From NCBI GenBank assembly GCA_028280565.1, contig JANQLQ010000335.1, positions 1 to 62,492 on the forward strand: 62,492 bases of DNA, in the 5' to 3' direction. This stretch comes from Fulvivirga sp. (lineage in GTDB: Bacteria; Bacteroidota; Bacteroidia; Cytophagales; Cyclobacteriaceae). Each line of letters opens with the position of its first letter. Positions within the stretch are counted from its first letter, which is position 1. Under the pieces are notes generated by a model that had not been told where the DNA came from, did not search any database, and was given only the letters and a program-made list of their open reading frames with translations. This document shows positions 54,971 to 62,492 of this stretch, in pieces. A program made the position numbers and the translations under genes.

Positions 54971-56857
54971 TTAAGTAGCTTCCAATGCCTTTAATTCTTT
55001 TTCAAATCCACTGGAGAGGATGGGAAATCTGCACCAGGTCCTGGGGTCTACATTGAACTCATCCATATGAAACGCAGGAGCCGTACGCTCTCTTTTCCAT
55101 TGGTTCCTGGTCCATAGCTTAAAAAATTTTGCAATGTGACCCTTTAATAGGTCATCGGATTCAAGGCTCTTACTTTTCAATAAATGAAAAACTTCTAGTG
55201 GGGACCGGTGATCCTTGATGGCCAGCCGTTCTATCTCCACCATAATATCGTAGGGCATAAGATCATCTTCGTCGGTTTGAGCTTTCTCCAACGGTCGTAA
55301 CTCGGCACTGGGCAGTAGATGATTCACATGATGCAGGGACGCATACCCAAGGGTGTGTTCAGCCCAAACAAGCCATTGGCGAATGAAATGTTTATCCACT
55401 GCGGCTATCGGGGCCAGGCTGCCACTCGTATCACCGTCCATGGTAGAATATCCAACATCTCCCTCGCTACGGTTAGAGGTAGTAAGCAGCAGGGCATTTT
55501 TGATGTTTGCCAGCATCCAAATGATCGGTGAACGGCTTCGCGATTGGATATTTTGGAGGGCAATGTCATCTTTTTCCCATGAAAGTTTACGGCTTAAGAC
55601 GTTTTCGATTTTGGTCGTGTAGGACCTTACTTCTTCATCAATTTGCCAACAATGGAATTCAGCGCCGATCTCATGGGCTAAAGACTCGGCAGATCGTAGA
55701 GTATCTTCCGAGGAGTTTACCGTACCCTGGTAGGCACAGGTAAATACAGTATTTAAGATCTTTTTGATAGTCGATTCATCAGCGTTGGCCCCTTTAAACT
55801 GCTGTACCGCCTTGATCCCTAATTTTTCTATGAAGTCATGAACTCCTAAATCACGGACCCCGCGACGTACCATTTCAGAAACAAGAACCGCCACACTGGA
55901 GGAGTCGGCACCGCCGCTCAGTGATAGTACGAAACCCGTGGCTTTGCTTTTCCTCAGGTAGTCGAAAAGCGCCAATGCACCAGCTTGGGCAAATTCATGA
56001 TGCTTGTCACGAACATGCTCCTCCGGGGTGGGATATGTCTCTCCCGGGTTGTCAAAGTCAACCTCTGCGGATATTATGTTGATATTTTTAAATGACAACC
56101 ATTGATTTCTTTTGATCAACTGTCCATAACGGGCGATGAGTATTTCGCCGTCATAGATCATCCGGCCTGCCTCGTTTCCAAGCAAGTTAGCGTATACGTA
56201 GGTACATTGGAAGTTCTTTGAGCTTTCGATGACCAGTTTTTCACGATCAAACGTTTTTCCAAATGCGAAATGGCTGGCGCTCGGGTTCATGATCAATTGG
56301 ACCCCTTTTTCAAATAATCGGCAAGCCGGCCGCTCTTGCCGCCAGGCATCTTCGCATATTTCGAAGCCTATTTTGATGCCTTTATGTTCAAACACGATGT
56401 CACCGATCGGGTAGCTGGCACCATTGAGCTCGATAGTATCTACCTTATTTACCGGCCAGGGGATAAACCACCGGGGTTCGTAATGCACCCCATCACGCGC
56501 CATATTTTGCTTGGCGTAAACCCCTAAGATCTGCTGGTCTGCAATAAGTGCCGTGCAGTTGAAAAATTGCTGATCGTGCTGCAAGGGAAGCCCCAGTGCT
56601 ACTGTGATCCCTTGGCACCATTCAACGACTTGCGGGAGCAATGAGGCAGACCTTTCGTAGATCCAATTTCCCAAGAAAAGATCTTCGCAGCCATAACCGG
56701 TTAAACAAAGTTCTGGTAAACAGAGAATATCCACCTGCTCCGACCTCGCTTCCTCAATCGCCTCTTTGATATTCTTAAGATTGTTTTCCCAATCAAGAGG
56801 TGTTTGATTCAAAGATGCACCTGCTAGTTTTAATTTCGACACGGCATTACTTTTCAA
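54971..56857 (-). CDS. nadE: Glutamine-dependent NAD+ synthetase
   Basis: The 628-residue protein joins two domains. The N-terminal nitrilase-type glutaminase has E49 in LPEL, K116 in YAKQNM and C168 in FEICEDAW. The C-terminal ammonia-dependent synthetase has the ATP-binding P-loop SGGADSS at 314-320 and TTSNRSEGDVGYSTMDGD. It converts deamido-NAD to NAD with glutamine as nitrogen source. It is the last gene of the acpP-fabF-rnc-nadE run, 18 nt after rnc. Confidence 0.96.
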   Translation of the reverse strand: MKSNAVSKLKLAGASLNQTPLDWENNLKNIKEAIEEARSEQVDILCLPELCLTGYGCEDLFLGNWIYERSASLLPQVVEWCQGITVALGLPLQHDQQFFNCTALIADQQILGVYAKQNMARDGVHYEPRWFIPWPVNKVDTIELNGASYPIGDIVFEHKGIKIGFEICEDAWRQERPACRLFEKGVQLIMNPSASHFAFGKTFDREKLVIESSKNFQCTYVYANLLGNEAGRMIYDGEILIARYGQLIKRNQWLSFKNINIISAEVDFDNPGETYPTPEEHVRDKHHEFAQAGALALFDYLRKSKATGFVLSLSGGADSSSVAVLVSEMVRRGVRDLGVHDFIEKLGIKAVQQFKGANADESTIKKILNTVFTCAYQGTVNSSEDTLRSAESLAHEIGAEFHCWQIDEEVRSYTTKIENVLSRKLSWEKDDIALQNIQSRSRSPIIWMLANIKNALLLTTSNRSEGDVGYSTMDGDTSGSLAPIAAVDKHFIRQWLVWAEHTLGYASLHHVNHLLPSAELRPLEKAQTDEDDLMPYDIMVEIERLAIKDHRSPLEVFHLLKSKSLESDDLLKGHIAKFFKLWTRNQWKRERTAPAFHMDEFNVDPRTWCRFPILSSGFEKELKALEAT

Positions 56858-56875
56858 CGGCGAATATCCGTATAA

Positions 56876-57619
56876 TTAAATTAAGTTCAATAGCTCGCAA
56901 GTTTTTTGGGCGGCGTCTTGCTCTGCTTTTTTCTTGTTGAAACCATGTCCTGTGCCAAAAGGTTCGTCATCGATATATACGAGGACGGTGAATTCTTTAT
57001 AATGATTTTGACTTTTGATGTCTATGATATCAAACTTTACTTCTTTGCTTTCCTTTTGTGCCCATTCTATGATCTTACTTTTGTAATTGGGGTTAGAGAG
57101 TACGATCTCGTCCAGGTTGAAATATGGGATGATCAACTTTTTCCAAATGAAACGTTTACACGATTGGTAGCCTTTATCGAGATAAACAGCACCCACTATT
57201 GCCTCTAGGGTATCCCCGTAAAGTGACTTATGAGACAATTTTGTTTTATTGGTTTGGTCATACTCTATGACCGTTTCTAAACCAAGTTTTTTGCCGAGGG
57301 TATTGAGCGATTCCCGGTTGACCAGGCGCGAACGGATCTCGGTAAGAAAACCCTCTTCTTTATAAGGGAATTTCCTGAAGAGGTAATCGGCTACCGCTGC
57401 GCCCAATACGGCATCGCCCAGGTATTCAAGTCGTTCATTGGATTCCCTGATCCCTTTGTTGTTCTTTTTGGCGATGGAGGCATGTTTTGTGGCCAGCCGG
57501 TAGAGCGATAGATTGGCAGGCTTGCTGCCTACAATGGTTTCTATTGCCGCAATAAGCTTCCTGTCCTTTTCTGATTTTTTGGTAAAAGTGTTCAGGAAGC
57601 GCTTTGCAGCACGATACAC
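56876..57619 (-). CDS. rnc: Ribonuclease III
   Basis: The 247-residue protein has the RNase III signature NERLEYLGDAVLG (61-73) with its acidic metal ligands, and the second acidic helix segment GDTLEAIVGAVYLDKG. The C-terminal dsRNA-binding domain (about 175-245) ends GFNKKKAEQDAAQKTCELL. It cleaves double-stranded RNA such as the rRNA precursor. It follows fabF by 4 nt, the conserved acpP-fabF-rnc order. Confidence 0.96.
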   Translation of the reverse strand: MYRAAKRFLNTFTKKSEKDRKLIAAIETIVGSKPANLSLYRLATKHASIAKKNNKGIRESNERLEYLGDAVLGAAVADYLFRKFPYKEEGFLTEIRSRLVNRESLNTLGKKLGLETVIEYDQTNKTKLSHKSLYGDTLEAIVGAVYLDKGYQSCKRFIWKKLIIPYFNLDEIVLSNPNYKSKIIEWAQKESKEVKFDIIDIKSQNHYKEFTVLVYIDDEPFGTGHGFNKKKAEQDAAQKTCELLNLI

Positions 57620-57623
57620 TATG

Positions 57624-58877
57624 CTATTGGTCTAGTTTTTTGAAGATAATCGATGTGTTATGCCCTCCAAAACCAAATGTGTTACTCAATGCCACTCGTA
57701 ATTCCCTTTCTTGCGCTTTATTGAACGTAAAATTGAGCTTGTTGTCGAGCTGGTCATCGTCTGTAAAGTGATTGATGGTAGGAGGCACCGTATTATGAGT
57801 CAGCGCCATAAGGCAGGCTGCGGCTTCTATAGCCCCGGCGGCCCCAAGCAGGTGTCCTGTCATAGACTTTGTAGAGCTAATATTGAGGTGATAAGCATGG
57901 TCATTGAACACCCTTTTGATCGCCAAGGTTTCACTGACATCCCCCAGCGGTGTGGATGTACCATGCACATTGATATAATCTACTTCTTCGGGCTTCATTT
58001 TGGCATCCGATAGGGCATTCGTCATAACACTGGTGGCTCCCATACCGTCAGGGTGGGGGGCCGTGATATGATGCGCATCTGCTGACATCCCTCCTCCGAC
58101 TAGCTCGGCATAAATCGTAGCACCACGCGCCATGGCATGTTCGTACTCCTCTAAGATTAAGGCAGCGGCCCCTTCGCCAAGTACAAACCCATCTCGATCT
58201 TTATCGAAAGGCCTAGAGGCTGTGGCAGGAGAATCATTTCTCTCGGAAAGCGCTTTCATGGCGTTAAAGCCACCTATACCCGCTTCTGTTACGGCAGCTT
58301 CACTACCCCCACAGATCGCGACCTCCATGTGTCCGAGACGGATATAGTTTAAGGCGTCAATGATTGCGTTAGTGGCTGATGCACATGCAGATACCGTGAC
58401 AAAGTTAGGCCCCCTGAATCCATATTTGATTGAGATATATCCTGAACTGATGTCAGCAATCATTTTGGGAATGAAGAAAGGGTTAAACCTCGGTGTGTTG
58501 TCATTCTGAGCGTAACTCCTCACTTCATCCTGGAAGGTTTTTAGGCCCCCTATACCGGAGCCCCATATAACCCCTGCCTTATCCAAGTCCACTTTCTCCA
58601 AGTCAAGAGCTGAATCTTTCATGGCTTCTTCCGCAACTACGAGAGCATACTGGGTGAAGGGATCCATCTTTCTCATCTCTTTGCGATCAAAATGGTCCAT
58701 TGCGTCGAAGTTTTTTACCTCGCATGCGAATCGTGTTCTGAATTTTTCGGGATCGAACCGGGTGATTGGCGCCGCACCACTTACACCATTTTTTAACCCC
58801 TGCCAAAATTCAGGAGCGGTATTGCCTAAAGGTGTAAGCGCGCCTAAGCCCGTTACCACTACTCTTTTTAGAGCCAT
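57624..58877 (-). CDS. fabF: Beta-ketoacyl-ACP synthase II
   Basis: The 417-residue enzyme has the thiolase-fold catalytic set C165 (VSACASATN), H305 (VHGTSTPLGD), K337 and H342 (STKSMTGHLLGAAGA), each two residues beyond the E. coli numbering. It condenses acyl-ACP with malonyl-ACP in fatty acid elongation. acpP precedes it by 37 nt. Confidence 0.97.
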   Translation of the reverse strand: MALKRVVVTGLGALTPLGNTAPEFWQGLKNGVSGAAPITRFDPEKFRTRFACEVKNFDAMDHFDRKEMRKMDPFTQYALVVAEEAMKDSALDLEKVDLDKAGVIWGSGIGGLKTFQDEVRSYAQNDNTPRFNPFFIPKMIADISSGYISIKYGFRGPNFVTVSACASATNAIIDALNYIRLGHMEVAICGGSEAAVTEAGIGGFNAMKALSERNDSPATASRPFDKDRDGFVLGEGAAALILEEYEHAMARGATIYAELVGGGMSADAHHITAPHPDGMGATSVMTNALSDAKMKPEEVDYINVHGTSTPLGDVSETLAIKRVFNDHAYHLNISSTKSMTGHLLGAAGAIEAAACLMALTHNTVPPTINHFTDDDQLDNKLNFTFNKAQERELRVALSNTFGFGGHNTSIIFKKLDQ

Positions 58878-58914
58878 AAAGGAAATTTGAATAAGGAAGG
58901 ATGTGTTGTCTTGA

Positions 58915-59151
58915 TTACTTTACGTTTTCTTCTAGGTAAGAAATTGCCTGTCCTACGGTAGCAATATTTTCAGCCTGATCGTCGGGGATGGAGATGTTGA
59001 ATTCTTTTTCGAATTCCATGATCAACTCAACAGTATCTAAAGAATCGGCGCCCAAATCGTTAGTGAAGCTAGCCTCGGGAGTGACCTCCGACTCTTCGAC
59101 CCCTAGTTTATCGATAATAATAGATTTAACTTTTTGTGCTATTTCAGACAT
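58915..59151 (-). CDS. acpP: Acyl carrier protein
   Basis: The 78-residue acidic protein carries the phosphopantetheine attachment Ser37 in [11 protein letters not shown]. It delivers acyl chains to FabF and other enzymes of fatty acid and lipid A synthesis. It is the first gene of the operon; the 151-bp upstream region is shared with the divergent IPExxxVDY gene. Confidence 0.98.
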   Translation of the reverse strand: MSEIAQKVKSIIIDKLGVEESEVTPEASFTNDLGADSLDTVELIMEFEKEFNISIPDDQAENIATVGQAISYLEENVK

Positions 59152-59302
59152 GTTTATTATGATTTAGTTAAAATATCTGCAAAGAAATAGATTAAATGCA
59201 TTAATGCCAAACAATTTAAATAAAGTTATTTAACGCGCTAATTTAGCCTTTAAGCCCATGAAATAGTGAAAATAACCCCCTAATTTTAAGCGGCTTAACA
59301 CT

Positions 59303-59722
59303 ATGAAAAAGACAAAGCTCATTATTGATTTTGAGTACGAGTTTACCCTTTTCGGGATAAGCTCGTCCACGAAATTTTACAAGTTGGCATGGGCTTTGAA
59401 CAACCATTTGAACTTTCACCTGGTCCGGTCGGATGACTACATTTTAGAAGATCAAAAAGCAGGTCAACATCACTTTGGGATGTATACTTTCCAGGAAGAA
59501 CGTGGCGAGATCGACTTTTTCAAAAACCAGTGCCTGGGGCCGGGCCAAGCCTACCTGCTCCCGGAACTGATCCACTTTGATTACATATTGAAATTGTCCG
59601 GGATCTTGCAATCGTTTTCGAAAGAAGAAATGTTAAAAGAGCTAAGGGAAATAAAATGGATTGAATATATTGCCGACCTCGAAGTAAACAAGCTAAAGTC
59701 GAAGGACAATTTTTTAAGTTAA
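59303..59722 (+). CDS. IPExxxVDY family protein
   Basis: The 139-residue protein contains L-P-E-L-I-H-F-D-Y at residues 86-94, a conservative variant (I to L, V to F) of the motif that names this Bacteroidota-specific family. Its location 3 nt before pyk is the usual family context. No enzymatic domain is known. Tight coupling suggests a role linked to pyruvate kinase or coexpression with it, which is unproven. Confidence 0.88.
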   Translation: MKKTKLIIDFEYEFTLFGISSSTKFYKLAWALNNHLNFHLVRSDDYILEDQKAGQHHFGMYTFQEERGEIDFFKNQCLGPGQAYLLPELIHFDYILKLSGILQSFSKEEMLKELREIKWIEYIADLEVNKLKSKDNFLS

Positions 59723-59725
59723 ATC

Positions 59726-61156
59726 ATGGAGGAAAACATACATTTTAATAAAACAAAGATAATCGCTACTGTAGGCCCGGCATCCAATAATAAGGATACC
59801 CTGAGAGAACTAATAGAAGCAGGCGTGGATATATTCAGGTTGAACTTCTCCCATGGCACCCATGAGGATCACGCCAGCGTGGTACAATATGTGCGGGAGC
59901 TAAACGGTGAGTTGGGCACGCATGTGTGCCTGTTGCAGGATCTTCAAGGACCCAAGATCAGGGTAGGAGAGGTGGAAAAAGGCACAAAACTTAAAAAGGG
60001 GAGCATTTTTACGATCACCACCCAAGAAATGATCGGCAATCAATCCAAGGCCAGTACAGTCTATAAGAATCTGCCGCATGACGTATCAATAGGTGATATG
60101 ATCTTGATCGATGATGGTAAAATTGAATTGAAAGTAAAGGAAAAGAACGGTGAAGAAGTTGTTACGGAAGTAGTATACGGTGGTAAACTCAAATCAAGGA
60201 AAGGGATAAACCTCCCGTTTACTAAGGTGTCTGCACCGTGTATGACAGAAAAAGACCTAGTTGATCTTGAATTTGGTTTGGAGAAAGAGGTGGAATGGAT
60301 AGCGCTTTCATTTGTTCGTGAGGCAGAAGATATACGCCAGCTCCGTAAGATCATAAATGAAAGGAAAAAAGTCTCTAAGATCATTGCCAAGATAGAGAAA
60401 CCCGAAGCTATTAAAAATATAGACGAGATCATTAGTGAAACTGATGCGATCATGGTGGCCCGGGGTGATCTTGGTGTGGAAATCTTTATGGAGGAGGTGC
60501 CGATGGCACAAAAGATGATCGTCAGAAAATGCAATCGTGCCGCTAAGCCTGTGATCATAGCTACACAAATGATGGAAAGTATGATCGAAAATCCCAGGCC
60601 TACACGCGCCGAAACCAATGATGTGGCCAATGCGGTAATGGACGGGGCCGATACCCTTATGCTGTCTGCAGAGACAGCCGCAGGCATGTACCCCGTAGAG
60701 GTTATAAAAAGTATGGTAAATACAGTCACAAGTGTCGAGCGCCAGGCCGATGTATATTTTAAACATGATCTGCCCGACGAAAACGACCCGTTGTTTCTTA
60801 ACGATGCCATTGTGCTGGCGGCTTGCCGTTTGGCAAAAGCCTCGAAGGCTAAAGCGATCATTGGTATGACACAGTCCGGGTATACGGCTTTTAAGGTAGC
60901 TTCACATCGGCCAAAAGCTAATATTTTTATCTTTACGAGCAATGTACCCCTTTTGAATACCATGAACTTGATCTGGGGAGTACGAGGGTTCTATTATGAC
61001 AAAGAGGTATCCACTGACGATACTTTCTCGGATATCGAGGAAATATTGAAGAGCAAAGGGCACATAAAAGACGGGGATGTTTTCATTACCACTGCTAGTA
61101 TGCCTATACAAGAAAGGGGAAGGACCAATACCGTCAAATTGAATGTGGTAAAGTAG
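59726..61156 (+). CDS. pyk: Pyruvate kinase
   Basis: The 476-residue enzyme has the N-terminal KIIATVGPAS and FRLNFSHG. The catalytic Lys lies in I-I-A-K-I-E-K-P-E-A, followed by MVARGDLGVEI and TRAETNDVANAVMDGADTLMLSAETAAG. It converts phosphoenolpyruvate and ADP to pyruvate and ATP. It is the second gene after IPExxxVDY and converges on the RqcH-like gene 6 nt beyond. Confidence 0.98.
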   Translation: MEENIHFNKTKIIATVGPASNNKDTLRELIEAGVDIFRLNFSHGTHEDHASVVQYVRELNGELGTHVCLLQDLQGPKIRVGEVEKGTKLKKGSIFTITTQEMIGNQSKASTVYKNLPHDVSIGDMILIDDGKIELKVKEKNGEEVVTEVVYGGKLKSRKGINLPFTKVSAPCMTEKDLVDLEFGLEKEVEWIALSFVREAEDIRQLRKIINERKKVSKIIAKIEKPEAIKNIDEIISETDAIMVARGDLGVEIFMEEVPMAQKMIVRKCNRAAKPVIIATQMMESMIENPRPTRAETNDVANAVMDGADTLMLSAETAAGMYPVEVIKSMVNTVTSVERQADVYFKHDLPDENDPLFLNDAIVLAACRLAKASKAKAIIGMTQSGYTAFKVASHRPKANIFIFTSNVPLLNTMNLIWGVRGFYYDKEVSTDDTFSDIEEILKSKGHIKDGDVFITTASMPIQERGRTNTVKLNVVK

Positions 61157-61162
61157 TGGTAG

Positions 61163-62492
61163 TTATGGGCTGGGCTTAATCAGAATTACATTCTCCCGCT
61201 CTACGATCACCGCGCCGGGCGGGTCTCCTTTTCTTTTCCGGACGAATTTTCGTGGGGTATAGATAACTGGACAGACGGTATCTTGCTTTCGTTTGGAATG
61301 ATAAGCCGCCAGCTCGGCGGCACGCTCAATCACGAAACCGGGAAAGACCTGTCCGGGCCGGTGTTTAATAAGTACATGTGAGCCGCTTACATCTTTAGCA
61401 TGGAGCCATAGGTCTTCTTTGTTGCTGTAGTTCCTAAGCATTTCATCGTTACTTTTGGCATTTTTACCGATCCAGATATCAAAACCTTCAAAATGTTGTG
61501 TGCGGAAGGGCTTAATTTCCGTTTCTTTCGCTGCATCGTTTCGTTGCCGGTAGATCTCCCGAACGGTTTTAAGGTTCTCTGCCTGCAATAGTCCTTGTTT
61601 TTGTCGTTCCAGCCGGACCAGGTGCTCTTTTTTGTGTTTAATGTTTTGGGTGAGCATATCCACCTCGCGTGCCTGGTTTTTTGATTTCCTATAGTACACC
61701 TCTGCGTTTTTTTGGGGCGAAAGGTCCTTTTTTAGCTTGATCTTTACAGGCTCATTGTTGTTATAAAAATTTGGGAGTACTACCTGCGTAGCATTATGAT
61801 CTACCGTATGGAGGTTAGCCATTAGGACATCCGCTAGTTGTGAATAGCTGATGGCTCCCGTGATCTCTGCAAGTTTTTTTGAGGATGCCGCGATGTAATT
61901 ATTGGCCTTTTTGATCTCGCGGTTGAGTTGGCTAAGCGCCCTGCCCCGTTCTGCTTCTAAAGTATCTGTCGAGATCTTTTTGAGAAAAAAAGAATCCAGT
62001 GCCTCTATGGGATCACGGAATTCAGCTAAGACCTCTCCTATGTTGATCAAGCTTAAGTGCAGGTCGTTATTAAGCTTAATAATAAAATACCGTTCTTGTT
62101 CTACTTTTTTTAATACTTCATGGATAAGGTGCCATTGATCATCGAGCTCAAGGTATTCGAAGTCATTTTCTTTAAGAAGGCCAGCGATGACCGGTCCAAA
62201 CGTGGGAAAGACCTTTTTATAATCACCGTTGGCCACTTCAAACGCTTCATATGACTGGTCTAGCGTGCGATCAAGATGGTTTATGTCAATGTTTTTGTCG
62301 TTTTTAAGACTGCTTTTAAAAAGCTGTTTTTGCTCGGCGTGGAACAGGATCACGTTAGACCGGTTACCGTGCATTTTAAACAATAATGTAGTACCCGGGT
62401 CTAAACAGATCGCGAAGCACCTTTCGTTTAGAAATGATCTTACGCTGGTTACTTGTTGATCTATCGCAGGGGTGAACAAGTCGACACTATTC
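61163..62492 (-). CDS. NFACT/RqcH-type ribosome quality control protein, 5' end outside window
   Basis: The frame stays open to the window edge, so the true start is beyond 62492; an apparent start near 62479 is only a TTG. At least 438 C-terminal residues are present. The NFACT-N portion is followed by a coiled-coil region (about 180-310 in the partial protein, K/E/Q-rich). The C-terminal NFACT-R domain has DLWLHAKDVSGSHVLIK, ERAAELAAYHSKRK and VIYTPRKFVRKRKGDPPGAV. RqcH proteins bind stalled 50S subunits and recruit tRNA-Ala for C-terminal tailing. Bacteroidota homologues are less studied, so the exact activity is inferred. Confidence 0.88.
   Translation of the reverse strand, partial: NSVDLFTPAIDQQVTSVRSFLNERCFAICLDPGTTLLFKMHGNRSNVILFHAEQKQLFKSSLKNDKNIDINHLDRTLDQSYEAFEVANGDYKKVFPTFGPVIAGLLKENDFEYLELDDQWHLIHEVLKKVEQERYFIIKLNNDLHLSLINIGEVLAEFRDPIEALDSFFLKKISTDTLEAERGRALSQLNREIKKANNYIAASSKKLAEITGAISYSQLADVLMANLHTVDHNATQVVLPNFYNNNEPVKIKLKKDLSPQKNAEVYYRKSKNQAREVDMLTQNIKHKKEHLVRLERQKQGLLQAENLKTVREIYRQRNDAAKETEIKPFRTQHFEGFDIWIGKNAKSNDEMLRNYSNKEDLWLHAKDVSGSHVLIKHRPGQVFPGFVIERAAELAAYHSKRKQDTVCPVIYTPRKFVRKRKGDPPGAVIVERENVILIKPSP

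Noticed and set aside
60061-60963. 300-residue minus-strand frame inside pyk
   Set aside because: It is antisense to a complete pyruvate kinase gene and reads as a Ser/Ile-rich compositional shadow.

Overview
The window looks like chromosome from a Bacteroidota bacterium, most likely order Cytophagales. The evidence is four SusC/SusD pairs, several cargo proteins with type IX secretion (T9SS) C-terminal sorting domains of types A and B, an IPExxxVDY-family gene directly before pyk, promoters of the TAnnTTTG type, and A/T-rich leaders without a clear Shine-Dalgarno. Species cannot be set from the sequence alone. I see no rRNA, tRNA, CRISPR array, phage or intact IS element.

Layout: (1) 1-12560 is mostly housekeeping: a GT2 glycosyltransferase, a YbaB/EbfC protein, a gliding-type T9SS cargo, hisS, a Lys/Ala-rich basic protein, a metallophosphoesterase, a thioredoxin-like protein, lepA, folD and a PorE-like OmpA protein. 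(2) 12723-43686 is an accessory outer-membrane uptake region with four susC-susD loci (starting at 12723, 18883, 31596 and 37941). Loci 1 and 4 add a lipoprotein in third position. Locus 2 is followed by a tight four-gene set: FG-GAP/ASPIC secreted protein, TonB receptor, DUF4249 lipoprotein, and a T9SS-exported enzyme of the vanadium haloperoxidase/acid phosphatase fold. Two divergent paralogues of an unassigned secreted family (36501-37199 and 43777-44487) bracket locus 4. No carbohydrate-active enzymes, peptidases, sulfatases or local regulators accompany these transporters. (3) 44673-62492 returns to core functions: hldD, queD-lpxB, a PorV-like plus HhH outer-membrane pair, a MORN-like exported protein, a BamA-like protein, lgt, the acpP-fabF-rnc-nadE operon, the IPExxxVDY-pyk pair, and a 5'-truncated RqcH/NFACT-type gene at the right edge.

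The least explained content is non-coding. Three families of short dispersed elements occupy intergenic gaps. Family A (about 160-173 bp) has three copies containing a GGAATGACGG core. Family B (up to 206 bp) has three copies bounded by GTTAAGTTAAG inverted repeats, each just past a stop codon. The third, at 47570-48088, combines a 237-238 bp tandem duplication with inverted hairpins whose stems differ only by compensatory base-pair changes. In addition, the four susC genes share an almost invariant leader at the ATG, and a G-rich element sits about 146 nt upstream in three of them, although their coding sequences have diverged at synonymous sites. This points to selected cis-regulation common to all four loci.
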